From Streptomyces asoensis (GTDB lineage Bacteria > Actinomycetota > Actinomycetes > Streptomycetales > Streptomycetaceae), in contig NZ_CP049838.1 of assembly GCF_013085465.1 (NCBI RefSeq), positions 4,898,001-4,962,000 of the forward strand: 64,000 nt of DNA, in the 5' to 3' direction. Below are positions 32,755 through 41,404 of this stretch, piece after piece. The position numbers and the translations under genes are program-made. The notes below the pieces were generated by a model. The model saw only the letters and a list, made by a program, of their open reading frames with translations. It was not told the DNA's origin and ran no database searches. Positions within the stretch are counted from its first letter, which is position 1, and the number at the start of each line of letters is the position of its first letter.

Positions 32755-35007
32755 TCAGCTGCTCGCCTTCTGCGTCAGGTCGTAGAAGGTGGCCGAACCG
32801 ACTGTCACCTTCTTGAAGTTGGCCTCGACCCAGGAGGTGATCTGCGACGACGTGCCGCTGCTGCTGCCGCTCATGCCGCCGCCGGAGCCACTGCTGATGA
32901 AGTAGTGGATCTTGCCGTCGGTCACGTACTGCTTGAACTGCGCCAGCGTCGGGGACGGGTCGGTGCCGTTGAAGCCGCCGATCGCCATCACCGCGTCACC
33001 CGTGGCGAGTTGGTAGCTCGCGGCGTTCTGGGCGCCGATCGCGGCCGCCGCCCAGGTGTACTTGCCGGAGTCGGCCTCCAGCAGCTTCTTGGCCTCGTCG
33101 GTGACCGAGGCGCCGTTGAGCAGACCGCCGACACCGCCACCGCCGCCCATGCCGCCGCCGTCGCCGGTCTGGCCGCCGGGACCGCCCTGCTGGTTCTGGC
33201 CCTGGCCCTGCGTGTTGCCGTTGCCGTTCTGGGTGCCGCCGTTGCCGTTCTGCTGGTTCTGGCCGGGCATGCCCCCGCCGGGGAAGCCGCCGGTGCCGCC
33301 ACCCTGCTGGTTCTGGCCCTGGCCCTGACCCTGGTTCTGCGTGTTGCCGTTGCCGTTCTGGTTCTGGCCACCGCCGAAGCCGCCTCGGCCACCGCCACCG
33401 CCGCCGCCACCCGGGCCGCCGCCGCCCATCATGCTCGCGCCGGACGGACCGGCGGTCACGATGGAACCGGTGTGGCCCTCCTGAAGGGTGCTGATGGTGT
33501 ACGCCGTCGGTCCGGCCAGCGCGGCCACCAGGCCCACGGAGGCCGCCGCGAGGGCGAGCTGACGGTTGATCCGGCCCGCGAAGGTCAGGCCGAGCGCGGC
33601 GGCCAGGCCGCCGATCAGCACCAGCCACTTCAGCCAGGGCAGGTAGTCGGAGGTGCGGTTGAGCAGGACGTACGACCAGGACGCCGCCGCGACGACCGAG
33701 GCCGCGAGGGTGATCGAGGCCCACAGCTCGGACCGCTTCTCCCACAGCAGACCCGCGCCCATGCCGATCACGGCCGCCATGTAGGGAGCGAGGGCCACCG
33801 TGTAGTACTGGTGGAAGATGCCCGCCATGTAGCTGAAGACGACCGTGGTGATCAGCAGCGAGCCGCCCCACACCAGGAACAGACCGCGGGTCGTCGACGT
33901 CCGCTTCAGCTTCCGCGTGGCCACCAGACCGCCGACCAACAGGATCAGCGCGGCCGGCAGCAGCCAGGAGATCTGGCCGCCGATCTCGGAGTTGAACATC
34001 CGGTCCCAGCCGGTCTCACCCCACTGGCCGGTGCCTCCGCCGCCACCGCCCCCGCCGACGCTGCCGGTCTCCTCGCCGTTCAGGCGGCCGAGACCGTTGT
34101 AGCCGAAGGTCAGCTCCAGGAAGGAGTTGTTCTGCGAGCCGCCGATGTACGGGCGGGAGGAGGCCGGCCACAGCTCGACGATCGCCACCCACCAGCCGCC
34201 GGACACGATCAGCGCGCCGGTGGCGACGGCCAGCTGGCCGAACCGCTTCTTCAGGCCCACCGGGGCGCACACCGCGTACACGATCGCCAGCGGCGGCAGG
34301 ATCAGGAAGGCCTGGAGGGTCTTGGCGAGGAACGCGAAGCCGATCGCGACCCCGGCCCACACCAGCCACTTCGTCCGGCCGTCCTCCAGCGCGCGGGCCA
34401 CCATGTAGCAGGCCACGGCCATCAGCAGGGCCAGCATCGCGTCCGGGTTGTTGAACCGGAACATCAGCGCGGCGACCGGCGTCAGCGCCAGCACGGCGCC
34501 CGCGATCAGACCGGCCGCGGCACTGAACCGGCGGCGCACCGAGGCGTACACGACGGCGACCGTGCCGACGCCCATCAGCACCTCGGGGACGAGGATCGCC
34601 CACGAGTTCAGGCCGAAGAGCCTGACCGACAGCGCCATCGGCCACAGCGAGGCCGGGGGCTTGTCGACGGTGATGGCGTTGCCCGCGTCCAGCGAGCCGA
34701 AGAACAGGGCCTTCCAGCTCTGGCTGCCGGCCTGGACGGCCGCGGAGTAGAAGGAGTTGGCATAGCCGGAGGCACTCAGGTTGTACAGGTAGAGCAGAAG
34801 GGTGGCGGCCAGCAGGCCGAGGAAGGCCGGGCGCGCCCAGCGGGGGTCCTCAGGGCGGCCGCGCCACAGTCTGCGATGCCAGGGCTGCTTCGGCTCACCC
34901 GACTCGGGGGCCGGGACGGCCGTCTCCCGGGCGTCGGGATCCGTGCCGCCCGGCGCCGCGGTCGGCGGCGGATCCCAGGTCGTCGTCTGATCGAGGTCGG
35001 TGGTCAT
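32755..35007 (-). CDS. GT39-family membrane glycosyltransferase (ArnT/mannosyltransferase-like)
   Basis: A 750-residue protein. The N-terminal 60 residues are cytoplasmic and Pro-rich. The first helix (FLGLLAATLLLYLYNLSASG) and the loop with FYSAAVQAGSQSWKALFFGS, then DKPPASLWPMALS follow. This is the catalytic extracytoplasmic loop of lipid-phosphate-sugar-dependent transferases. About eleven helices follow, then Gly-rich (about 500-520) and Gln/Asn/Gly-rich (about 520-610) segments, then a small C-terminal extracellular domain ending TFYDLTQKASS. It should move a sugar from a polyprenyl-phosphate carrier to a wall or lipid acceptor outside the membrane. The start overlaps the GT2-GtrA stop as ATGA. 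Confidence 0.88.
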   Translation of the reverse strand: MTTDLDQTTTWDPPPTAAPGGTDPDARETAVPAPESGEPKQPWHRRLWRGRPEDPRWARPAFLGLLAATLLLYLYNLSASGYANSFYSAAVQAGSQSWKALFFGSLDAGNAITVDKPPASLWPMALSVRLFGLNSWAILVPEVLMGVGTVAVVYASVRRRFSAAAGLIAGAVLALTPVAALMFRFNNPDAMLALLMAVACYMVARALEDGRTKWLVWAGVAIGFAFLAKTLQAFLILPPLAIVYAVCAPVGLKKRFGQLAVATGALIVSGGWWVAIVELWPASSRPYIGGSQNNSFLELTFGYNGLGRLNGEETGSVGGGGGGGGTGQWGETGWDRMFNSEIGGQISWLLPAALILLVGGLVATRKLKRTSTTRGLFLVWGGSLLITTVVFSYMAGIFHQYYTVALAPYMAAVIGMGAGLLWEKRSELWASITLAASVVAAASWSYVLLNRTSDYLPWLKWLVLIGGLAAALGLTFAGRINRQLALAAASVGLVAALAGPTAYTISTLQEGHTGSIVTAGPSGASMMGGGGPGGGGGGGGRGGFGGGQNQNGNGNTQNQGQGQGQNQQGGGTGGFPGGGMPGQNQQNGNGGTQNGNGNTQGQGQNQQGGPGGQTGDGGGMGGGGGVGGLLNGASVTDEAKKLLEADSGKYTWAAAAIGAQNAASYQLATGDAVMAIGGFNGTDPSPTLAQFKQYVTDGKIHYFISSGSGGGMSGSSSGTSSQITSWVEANFKKVTVGSATFYDLTQKASS

Positions 35008-36545
35008 CGGGCGTCCCCCGGGTCGGTGTCATGGGGGCGGCGCACCGGCAGCATCTGCATGGTCGCGTCCCTCCAGCTGCCGTCCGCGGCTTCGCCGGCG
35101 CGGAACTGAGTGGTCGTGTTGTGGTCGTGCGGGTGCACGATGTGCCGCTGCGGCAGCGGCGCGGACGGGCCGCCGGTCTGCGGAGCACCGGTCTGCGGAG
35201 CACCGGTCGGGTACGTCGGTGAGGAGGCGTGGGGGAAGGAGGCACCGGGGGCCGGGGCGGAGGCGCCGGGGGCGGCCGTCACGCCGTTCGTCGGCTCGTC
35301 GCCCTCGCGCCGGTCGGAGAACACCCAGACGCGGAAGAGCAGGAAGCGCAGCACGGTCGCCGCGAGGTTGGCGGCGATGAGCACCGCCAGCTCGGTGGAG
35401 TGCGCGGGGCTGGAGGTCGCCGTGTTCAGGGCGAACAGCGAGCCGCTGGTCAGCGCCAGGCCGATGCCGAAGACGACCAGGCCCTGGGCCTGGTGCTTGA
35501 CGGCCCCGCCGCGGCCGCGCACCCCGAAGGTGAGCCGGCGGTTGGCGGCGGTGTTGGCGACGGCCGACACCAGCAGCGCCAGCGCGTTGGCGACCTGGGA
35601 TCCGCCGAACTGGCGGAACACGGTGTAGAGCAGCAGATAGAAGAGGGTGGAGAGGCCACCCACGACACAGAAGCCGACAAGCTGGCGGGCCAGGCCCTTG
35701 GGTACGTCCATGATGTCGCGGTCGCGGGGGTCGTCGCCGAACGGCCTGGTCAGCCGGTCCAGGGAGAGCGAACCGGTGGCCAGCGCCCGGCCCACGCGCC
35801 ATACCCCCTTCAGGTCGTCCGTCGCCGTCTTCACGATGTGCACCGTGGAGTTCGGGTCGTCGACCCAGTCGACCGGCACCTCGTGGATACGAAGGCCGGC
35901 ACGTTCGGCGAGTACCAGCATCTCAGTGTCGAAGAACCAGCCGGTGTCTTCCACCAGGGGGAGCAGAATCTGTGCGACATCACGCCGGATCGCCTTGAAC
36001 CCGCACTGCGCGTCCGAGAAGCGGGCCTGGAGCGAGCCGCGCAGGATGAGGTTGTAGGCGCGGCTGATGAACTCCCGCTTCGGCCCGCGCACCACGCGGG
36101 AGCTACGGGCCAGCCGGGAGCCGATCGCCAGGTCCGAGTGGCCGGAGATCAGCGGCGCCACCAGCGGCAGCAGCGCGTTGAGGTCGGTGGACAGGTCCAC
36201 GTCCATGTACGCGAGGATCGGGGCGTCCGAGGCCGACCAGACGGTCCGCAGCGCACGGCCGCGGCCCTTCTGCTCGAGCCGGAAGTTCCTGACCTCCGGG
36301 ATGCGCGCTTCCAGCCGCTGCGCCACCACAGGGGTGGTGTCCGTCGACGCGTTGTCCGCGATCGTGATGCGGAAGGAGTACGGGAACGTACGCGTCAGAT
36401 GGTCGTGCAGTCTCCGGACGCACGGCTGGAGGTCCTTCTCCTCGTTGTAGACGGGGATCACTACGTCCAGGACAGGCGTACCGGCTGTGGCGGCCGGGAG
36501 GTGCTCCCGCGCCGGCAGGGTGCCGGGAGAAGAGTCGGTTCGCAT
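35004..36545 (-). CDS. GT2 glycosyltransferase fused to a GtrA flippase-like domain
   Basis: A 513-residue protein. Residues about 25-270 are a DPM1-like GT2 domain: VLDVVIPVYNEEKDLQPCVR, IADNASTDTT and the metal site in AYMDVDLSTDLNALL. Residues about 300-425 form a four-helix GtrA domain (GLARQLVGFCVVGGLSTLFY). A His/Pro-rich cytoplasmic tail completes it. Such proteins make polyprenyl-phosphate sugar and help move it across the membrane. The product would feed the GT39 enzyme encoded next, with which it overlaps by 4 bp. ATG 36545 is chosen because the GT2 fold begins shortly after. The ribosome site is weak. Confidence 0.9.
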   Translation of the reverse strand: MRTDSSPGTLPAREHLPAATAGTPVLDVVIPVYNEEKDLQPCVRRLHDHLTRTFPYSFRITIADNASTDTTPVVAQRLEARIPEVRNFRLEQKGRGRALRTVWSASDAPILAYMDVDLSTDLNALLPLVAPLISGHSDLAIGSRLARSSRVVRGPKREFISRAYNLILRGSLQARFSDAQCGFKAIRRDVAQILLPLVEDTGWFFDTEMLVLAERAGLRIHEVPVDWVDDPNSTVHIVKTATDDLKGVWRVGRALATGSLSLDRLTRPFGDDPRDRDIMDVPKGLARQLVGFCVVGGLSTLFYLLLYTVFRQFGGSQVANALALLVSAVANTAANRRLTFGVRGRGGAVKHQAQGLVVFGIGLALTSGSLFALNTATSSPAHSTELAVLIAANLAATVLRFLLFRVWVFSDRREGDEPTNGVTAAPGASAPAPGASFPHASSPTYPTGAPQTGAPQTGGPSAPLPQRHIVHPHDHNTTTQFRAGEAADGSWRDATMQMLPVRRPHDTDPGDAR

Positions 36546-36559
36546 GACATCGACTTTCG

Positions 36560-38185
36560 TCAGGCGCCCTGTTGCACCCATGTGGTGGCACTGTGCTCGA
36601 CCTGTGAGTCGAGTTGCCAGTTCGTTTCGGGGGAGGGCTGGGGAACGGCGGGGGCAAGGGCCGGCAAATGCACGGTAAAGACGGTCTGCCCGGGCACGCT
36701 GTCCACCGTCACGGCGCCGCCGTGCGCGGTCGCCACGGCCTGCACGATGGCGAGGCCGAGGCCGGTCGAACCGGTGGTACGGGAGCGTGCCGAGTCGCCG
36801 CGGGCAAACCGTTCGAACACATGCGGGAGCAGATCGGCCGGGATGCCCTGACCGTTGTCCTGGACGTCCACGCACAGCCACGGCCCGCGGCGCTGCACGC
36901 GTGCGGTGACGGTCGTACCGGGCGCGGTGTGCGTCCGGGCGTTGGCGAGGAGGTTGACGAGGACCTGCTGAAGGCGTGCCGCGTCGGCGGAGACTAGCGC
37001 GGGCTCGTCGGGAAGTTCGAGTCGCCAGACATGGTCACGTCCGGCGGCGCGGGCGTCACTGATGGTGTCGATGACCAGAGGAACCAGGTCGGTCTGCTCG
37101 AACTGCAAGGGGCGGCCCGCGTCGAGCCGGGCGAGCAGGAGCAGGTCCTCGACGAGGAAGGTCATCCGGCCGGCCTCGGACTCGATACGCCCGAGGGCGT
37201 GCCGGGTGTCGGGCCCGACCTCTTCCCGGCCTCGCCGGGTCAGCTCGGCGTATCCCCTGATGGAGGCGAGCGGCGTACGGAGTTCGTGACTGGCGTCCGC
37301 GACGAACTGGCGGACCCGCATCTCGCTCTCCTGGCGGGCGTGCAGGGCGCCGTGGACGTGGTTCAGCATCCGGTTGAGCGCGGCCCCGACCTGCCCGACC
37401 TCGGTATGCGGGTCGGTCTCGGCCTCGGGCACCCGCTCGCTGAGGTTGACCTCGCCGGTGTGCAGGGGGAGCTCGGAGACCCGGGTGGCGGTGGCGGCGA
37501 CCCTGCGGAGGGGGCGGGTGGCCACTCCGACCATGACGTAACCGGCGATGCCGGCGGCCACGAGACCTGCGGCGGTGACGCTCAGTTCGACGAGGATGAG
37601 GGTGGTGATGGTGCTGTCGGTGTCCTGGGTCGGGATGGCGACGTAGTAGGAGCCCTTGTCTCCGGAGACGTACTGGACGAGGTAGTCGCCCAGCCCGGGG
37701 AGCTCGATGCTGTGCGACGAGCGGTCCTGGGCGACGGTGCCGAGGGCGGCCTCCTGGGCCTCACTCAGGTCCTTGTCCACCATGGGGTTGATGTCGGTGC
37801 TGGTGGAGTCCTTCTTGCCGACCTTGGAGTCGGAGATGCTCCCGTTCACGACCTTCGCGATCACCGTGCCCTGCGGCTGGGGGCCGCGCGTCACGAACTC
37901 TTTGAGGTCGACGGTGCCGGAGGTCCCGGTGGTGTTCTGCCCGGGCTGACTCTCCTTGATCCCGCCCGGCGGCCCGCCCATCCCGGCCGCGCGGCTCGAC
38001 ACGTCCTTCAGCTTGTCCCCGAGCTGGTCGTACAGATGAGACCGCAGCGCCAGGGTCGTCACCGTGCCGATCACCGCACAGACGACGGCGATCAACACCA
38101 CGGACGCGACGACGAGCCGCGTCCGCAGGGTGCGCGGCTGTCCCGCTCGTCTCTTCTGCGCACGCGGTCGCCGTCGCCCGCTCAT
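36560..38185 (-). CDS. Sensor histidine kinase of an OmpR-type two-component system
   Basis: A 541-residue protein. Helix 1 (about 22-47), an extracytoplasmic sensor region (about 48-190), helix 2 (about 192-222), then HAMP. The H-box FVADASHELRTPLAS carries His300. The N-box is VNLLANARTH, with the G-boxes DNGQGIP and GSTGLGLAIV. The sensor region has a long hydrophilic stretch and no Cys pair. It begins inside the response-regulator stop (ATGA). It is 14 bp from the GT2-GtrA gene, so signalling and sugar transfer share one operon. Confidence 0.92.
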   Translation of the reverse strand: MSGRRRPRAQKRRAGQPRTLRTRLVVASVVLIAVVCAVIGTVTTLALRSHLYDQLGDKLKDVSSRAAGMGGPPGGIKESQPGQNTTGTSGTVDLKEFVTRGPQPQGTVIAKVVNGSISDSKVGKKDSTSTDINPMVDKDLSEAQEAALGTVAQDRSSHSIELPGLGDYLVQYVSGDKGSYYVAIPTQDTDSTITTLILVELSVTAAGLVAAGIAGYVMVGVATRPLRRVAATATRVSELPLHTGEVNLSERVPEAETDPHTEVGQVGAALNRMLNHVHGALHARQESEMRVRQFVADASHELRTPLASIRGYAELTRRGREEVGPDTRHALGRIESEAGRMTFLVEDLLLLARLDAGRPLQFEQTDLVPLVIDTISDARAAGRDHVWRLELPDEPALVSADAARLQQVLVNLLANARTHTAPGTTVTARVQRRGPWLCVDVQDNGQGIPADLLPHVFERFARGDSARSRTTGSTGLGLAIVQAVATAHGGAVTVDSVPGQTVFTVHLPALAPAVPQPSPETNWQLDSQVEHSATTWVQQGA

Positions 38186-38922
38186 GACACAGCGGGCTTG
38201 ATCAGGTACCCGGCGCCGCGCCGGGTGTGGATCATCGGTTCGCGTCCCGCGTCGATCTTCCGCCGCAGGTAGGAGATGTACAGCTCGACGACGTTGGCCT
38301 GGCCGCCGAAGTCGTACGACCAGACGCGGTCGAGTATCTGGGCCTTGCTGAGCACGCGCCGCGGGTTGCGCATCAGGAAGCGCAGCAGCTCGAACTCGGT
38401 GGCGGTCAGGTGGATGTTGTCCCCGGCCCGCGACACCTCGTGACTGTCCTCGTCGAGGGTGAGGTCCCCGACGACGAGCACCGAGTCGGAGCGCCGGTCG
38501 GCGGCACCGGAGCGCCGGATGAGCCCACGCAGCCGCGCCACGACCTCTTCGAGGCTGAACGGCTTGGTGACGTAGTCGTCGCCGCCCGCGGTGAGGCCGG
38601 CGATACGGTCCTCGACCGCGTCCTTGGCGGTCAGGAACAGCACCGGCACCTCGGGCAGTTCACGACGCAGCCGGCCCAGGACGGTCAGCCCGTCCATGTC
38701 GGGCAGCATCATGTCCAGGACGACGGCGTCGGGGCGGAACTCCCGCGCGGTCTGGATGGCACCCGTGCCGTCTCCCGCACTCCGGATCTGCCATCCCTCA
38801 TAGCGCAGGGCCATGGACAGCAGTTCGGTGATCGACAGCTCGTCGTCCACCACAAGCACTCGGACGGGGCTCCCGTCCGGCCTCAGCAGTTCGGTGCGCC
38901 CCTGGGGCGAGGTCGTGGTCAT
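38182..38922 (-). CDS. OmpR/PhoB-family response regulator
   Basis: A 246-residue protein. The receiver has the acidic pair in VLVVDDELSITE, the phosphoacceptor Asp70 in AVVLDMMLPDMDG and the Lys in DDYVTKPFSLEE. The winged-helix DNA-binding domain contains LTATEFELLRFLMRNPRRVL and NVVELYISYLRRKID. ATG 38922 is preferred to an in-frame start at 38991 because the family begins near here. It is the first gene of the four-gene operon. CCCTGAGA-type repeats upstream are candidate autoregulatory sites. Confidence 0.92.
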   Translation of the reverse strand: MTTTSPQGRTELLRPDGSPVRVLVVDDELSITELLSMALRYEGWQIRSAGDGTGAIQTAREFRPDAVVLDMMLPDMDGLTVLGRLRRELPEVPVLFLTAKDAVEDRIAGLTAGGDDYVTKPFSLEEVVARLRGLIRRSGAADRRSDSVLVVGDLTLDEDSHEVSRAGDNIHLTATEFELLRFLMRNPRRVLSKAQILDRVWSYDFGGQANVVELYISYLRRKIDAGREPMIHTRRGAGYLIKPAVS

Positions 38923-38942
38923 GGTGAACACCTTGGCCGGGT

Positions 38943-39005
38943 CCCCTGAGAGCACTCTTTCACTAATCTGTGATTTCCCTGAGAAACGCACAGGCGCCTC
39001 TCAGG
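38943..39005. promoter_or_regulatory. CCTGAGA repeats upstream of the response regulator
   Basis: CCCTGAGAG (38943-38951), CCCTGAGAA (38978-38986) and the inverted TCTCAGG (38999-39005) lie in the promoter region of the two-component operon. The first two are direct repeats with a 35-bp spacing. They could be response-regulator binding sites, which has not been tested. Confidence 0.45.
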
Positions 39006-39101
39006 CAACACCTGGGAACCCTTTGCTCCGCATCGACTCCGAGGGGCGGTATGCCCGGTACGGCATGCTGTGCGGCCCTCAGGACACGTGCTCCGTGAGA
39101 A

Positions 39102-39452
39102 TCACCTGGGGGTCCGCTCGAACCCGTGGCTGTGTTCCACCTTGGCGATGTGCAGGCTGTACCGCTCGTACCAGTGTGCCCGTCCGTACTCCTTGGCCGC
39201 CCGGTGCTCGGTGTGCGTACGCCACTGCTCGATGCCGTCGAGATCGCGGAAGTACGCGACGGTGATCGCGAGTCCGCCGGGGGTGCGGGCCGAGTCCTCC
39301 CCCAGGAACCCCGGGACGTCCTTCACCAGTTCGCCCATCCGCTCGGCGGTCTCGCCGTATCCGGCGTCCCCCTCGGTACGCAGGGAGGTGAAGACCACGG
39401 CGTAGTAAGGAGGTTGAAATGCTGCAACAGGTGCTACGCGCTGTTCGCTCAT
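39102..39452 (-). CDS. Antibiotic biosynthesis monooxygenase-domain protein
   Basis: A 116-residue ferredoxin-like-fold protein. The order YYAVVFTSLRTEGDAGYGET, then LVKDVPGFLGEDSARTPGGL and AITVAYFRDLDGIEQWRTHT ends with HRAAKEYGRAHWYERYSLHI. This is the ABM/heme-degrading-type pattern also seen in DUF4188 and YgiN relatives. ATG 39452 (MSEQRVAPV) is preferred over a longer in-frame form. Free-standing, with no pathway neighbours, its reaction cannot be assigned. Confidence 0.83.
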   Translation of the reverse strand: MSEQRVAPVAAFQPPYYAVVFTSLRTEGDAGYGETAERMGELVKDVPGFLGEDSARTPGGLAITVAYFRDLDGIEQWRTHTEHRAAKEYGRAHWYERYSLHIAKVEHSHGFERTPR

Positions 39453-39563
39453 GTCACCCACGATCGGCCGGGCACCCCGCTCAGGTCCAGCCTCCTTGCC
39501 GAAAGGGATCCCACCGGGATCCAACTCTTTACCCGGCTCGGCGCCCGCCCGCGCGCCCGCCCC

Positions 39564-40439
39564 TCAGAACAGCCCGTCCTGACGATGGTCCGCCCCGACC
39601 TCGAAGTGCCGTACGGGAAAGGCTGGTTCACCGCCCGCTACCGGTACCAACTGCCACCCCCGCATCAAGCGCGTGTCGAGCACGACCACCCCGCCCGGGG
39701 TGGCGAGATGCAGATCGGGCCCGGCGGCCGCCACGAGCTCCCCGCTCACGGCTCCCCCGGGGACGAGCTGACCCACCTCCCCGAGCGCGGCCGGCGCTCC
39801 GGCCAGCCCGAACGCCCGCACGTGATCGACCGGCCGGAAGGGCGCACGCTCCAACGACTCGGGCCAGCCGCCCAGTTCCACGGCCCGCGCGTACACCTCG
39901 CTCATCTCCTCGGCCCGTTCCCCCTCCGCTTGCGGCAGCGCGGCCCGCACCGCACGCTTCTCGGCGTACGGAATCCGGTCCGGCACCCGCAGAGCGGCCC
40001 GCAGCAGCTCCTCGGTACGCCGGGCGGCCATCAGCGGCCCGCTGCCGAGCCAGCTGAAGCAGACGGCGCCCTGCTCCAGCAACCGCACCGAGCCCCGCTC
40101 GACCGCCGTGATCCCGACCTTGACCAGACCGGGCCCGAACCACGCGAGGTACACGCGGTACGGCCGCGGGTCGTCGGCGACCCGGTCCGCGGCGACGGAG
40201 TGCGCCCGGTCCAGCCGCGCACACTCCTCGCACCGCCCGCCCGCGCTCCTCCCCGGCACGACCACCCGCCGGGGACACGCATGCCCCCGAGCCCCCGCAC
40301 ACTCCCGCACACCCCCCTCCACCACTCCGAAGGAGACCCGCTTCCCCCAGGACAACGGGCTACGACGCCCCCCGTCCCACATCAGCTCCGGCCCCTCCGC
40401 CGACCACCGCAGCCCCGCGCACTTCCATGCCTGTGCCAT
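39564..40439 (-). CDS. DUF2797 family protein
   Basis: A 291-residue protein from ATG 40439, which is inside the 3' end of the upstream gene. The order CAGARGHACPRRVVVPGRSA, then CEECARLDRAHSVAADRVAD and YRVYLAWFGPGLVKVGITAV is characteristic of DUF2797. An N-terminal Cys/His cluster probably binds zinc (CxxxxGHxCPRR...RCEECARLDR), followed by a GIY-YIG-like core. Its role is unknown. The overlap of 80 bp with the upstream frame suggests either coupling or a later start, for example at M46 (MWDGGRR). Confidence 0.8.
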   Translation of the reverse strand: MAQAWKCAGLRWSAEGPELMWDGGRRSPLSWGKRVSFGVVEGGVRECAGARGHACPRRVVVPGRSAGGRCEECARLDRAHSVAADRVADDPRPYRVYLAWFGPGLVKVGITAVERGSVRLLEQGAVCFSWLGSGPLMAARRTEELLRAALRVPDRIPYAEKRAVRAALPQAEGERAEEMSEVYARAVELGGWPESLERAPFRPVDHVRAFGLAGAPAALGEVGQLVPGGAVSGELVAAAGPDLHLATPGGVVVLDTRLMRGWQLVPVAGGEPAFPVRHFEVGADHRQDGLF

Positions 40440-40785
40440 CACCCGCCACGGTAGGCCCAGGCACTGACACCACGGGCAGGGCCTTGGGCGCGCGCCCCGC
40501 GAGCCGGCATCCGACACACCCCGGATGCCCGTCCCGGGCCCACGGATCCCGTACCCGCATCCCCCACTCCGCCTTCGGCCGCACCCCCGGCGGCTTGCCC
40601 CACCCGGCGAGATGCAGCCCCCAGGTGACCAGCGCGCCCAGCCCCACGATCACGAGTCCGCCGGCCAGGAGAACCCCGGACACGGCACACACCCCCACGC
40701 CCACCACGGCGGTCCCGACGGTCGCGATGCCGACGCCGGTCCAGCCGGCGACCGTATGTCCCTCGTCGTACAGATGACCCGCCAT
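40360..40785 (-). CDS. HGxxPAAW-type small membrane protein
   Basis: A 141-residue protein. The start MAGHLYDEGHTVAGWTGVGI carries the family's HGxxxxxW-like motif. Two membrane helices follow (about 12-35 and 38-60), then a cytoplasmic region with MRVRDPWARDGHPGCVGCRL, whose CxxC may bind metal or pair. The family is widespread in Streptomyces without known function. The last 80 bp overlap the DUF2797 start in another frame. It is divergent from a MarR gene across an operator-like region. Confidence 0.72.
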   Translation of the reverse strand: MAGHLYDEGHTVAGWTGVGIATVGTAVVGVGVCAVSGVLLAGGLVIVGLGALVTWGLHLAGWGKPPGVRPKAEWGMRVRDPWARDGHPGCVGCRLAGRAPKALPVVSVPGPTVAGDGTGMEVRGAAVVGGGAGADVGRGAS

Positions 40786-40799
40786 GTTTCCCTCACCTT

Positions 40800-40839
40800 C
40801 TAAGAAGTTGTAATTCTGAACCTCTTAGAGGGTAAGAGA
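40800..40839. promoter_or_regulatory. Overlapping inverted repeats between divergent MarR and membrane-protein genes
   Basis: CTAAGAAGTT (40800-40809) and AACCTCTTAG (40819-40828) form 10-bp arms with one mismatch. CTCTTA-GAGGG-TAAGAG (40823-40839) forms a second inverted repeat sharing the middle arm. The area is AT-rich against its surroundings. It is likely bound by the MarR protein encoded from 40900. Confidence 0.68.
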
Positions 40840-40899
40840 AACCGAAAGCAGATAACAAGGACCCAGCAGAAACCAACGCCCCACAGACGAGAGCCCGAG

Positions 40900-41397
40900 A
40901 TGCCAGCCGAGCCGACACCGCCGCACCACGGCCGCCCCGCCGCCACCCCCGCGCAAGCGCTCGCGGCGATGGACGACCTCATCGCGGCCAGCATGGTCGG
41001 CCAGCAGGAGATGGCCCAGCGCCTGGGCCTGAACGTCACCGACCTGACCTGTTTCGCCTACGTCCTCCAGGCCGGCGAGGACCTCCTCACCGCCGGCGAC
41101 CTCGCGACCCGCGTCCACGTCACGACGGGCGCGGTGACCGGCATCCTCAACCGCCTGGAACGCGCCGGCTATGTCACCCGCCGCCCCGACCCCGAGGACC
41201 GTCGCCGGGTCCGCGTCGCCGCGATCCCCTCGGCGGTCGCCCGCGTCCACGCCCTCTACGAGCCGTACTACGTCCGCCTCAACGCCCTCTTCGCGGACTA
41301 CTCCCCCCAGGAGACCGCCGTCCTGACGGACTGGTTCACCCGCGCCACCACCCTGGCCCACACCTACCGAGAGGAACTCCGCCTCCACGACAGCTGA
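40900..41397 (+). CDS. MarR-family transcriptional regulator
   Basis: A 165-residue protein. AAMDDLIAASMVGQQEMAQR is the dimer helix, LNVTDLTCFAYVLQAG precedes the recognition unit, and the helix-turn-helix reads LATRVHVTTGAVTGILNRLE. The wing is RRPDPEDRRRVRVAAIPSA. The ATG at 40900 has GAGAGCCCGAG upstream, a weak ribosome site. Its promoter holds paired CTAAGA/TCTTAG sites, so autorepression and control of the divergent membrane protein are likely. Confidence 0.87.
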   Translation: MPAEPTPPHHGRPAATPAQALAAMDDLIAASMVGQQEMAQRLGLNVTDLTCFAYVLQAGEDLLTAGDLATRVHVTTGAVTGILNRLERAGYVTRRPDPEDRRRVRVAAIPSAVARVHALYEPYYVRLNALFADYSPQETAVLTDWFTRATTLAHTYREELRLHDS

Positions 41398-41404
41398 TTC
41401 GCGT

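Noticed and set aside
35229..36851. 540-codon plus-strand frame opposite the GT2-GtrA gene
   Set aside because: It is antisense to a protein with clear GT2 and GtrA motifs and has no domain of its own.
39409..40057. Plus-strand ATG 39419 preceded by a textbook TAAGGAGG ribosome site
   Set aside because: The SD-like bases are the complement of FQPPYY codons in the monooxygenase-domain gene, and the following frame is Pro/Arg-rich antisense sequence.
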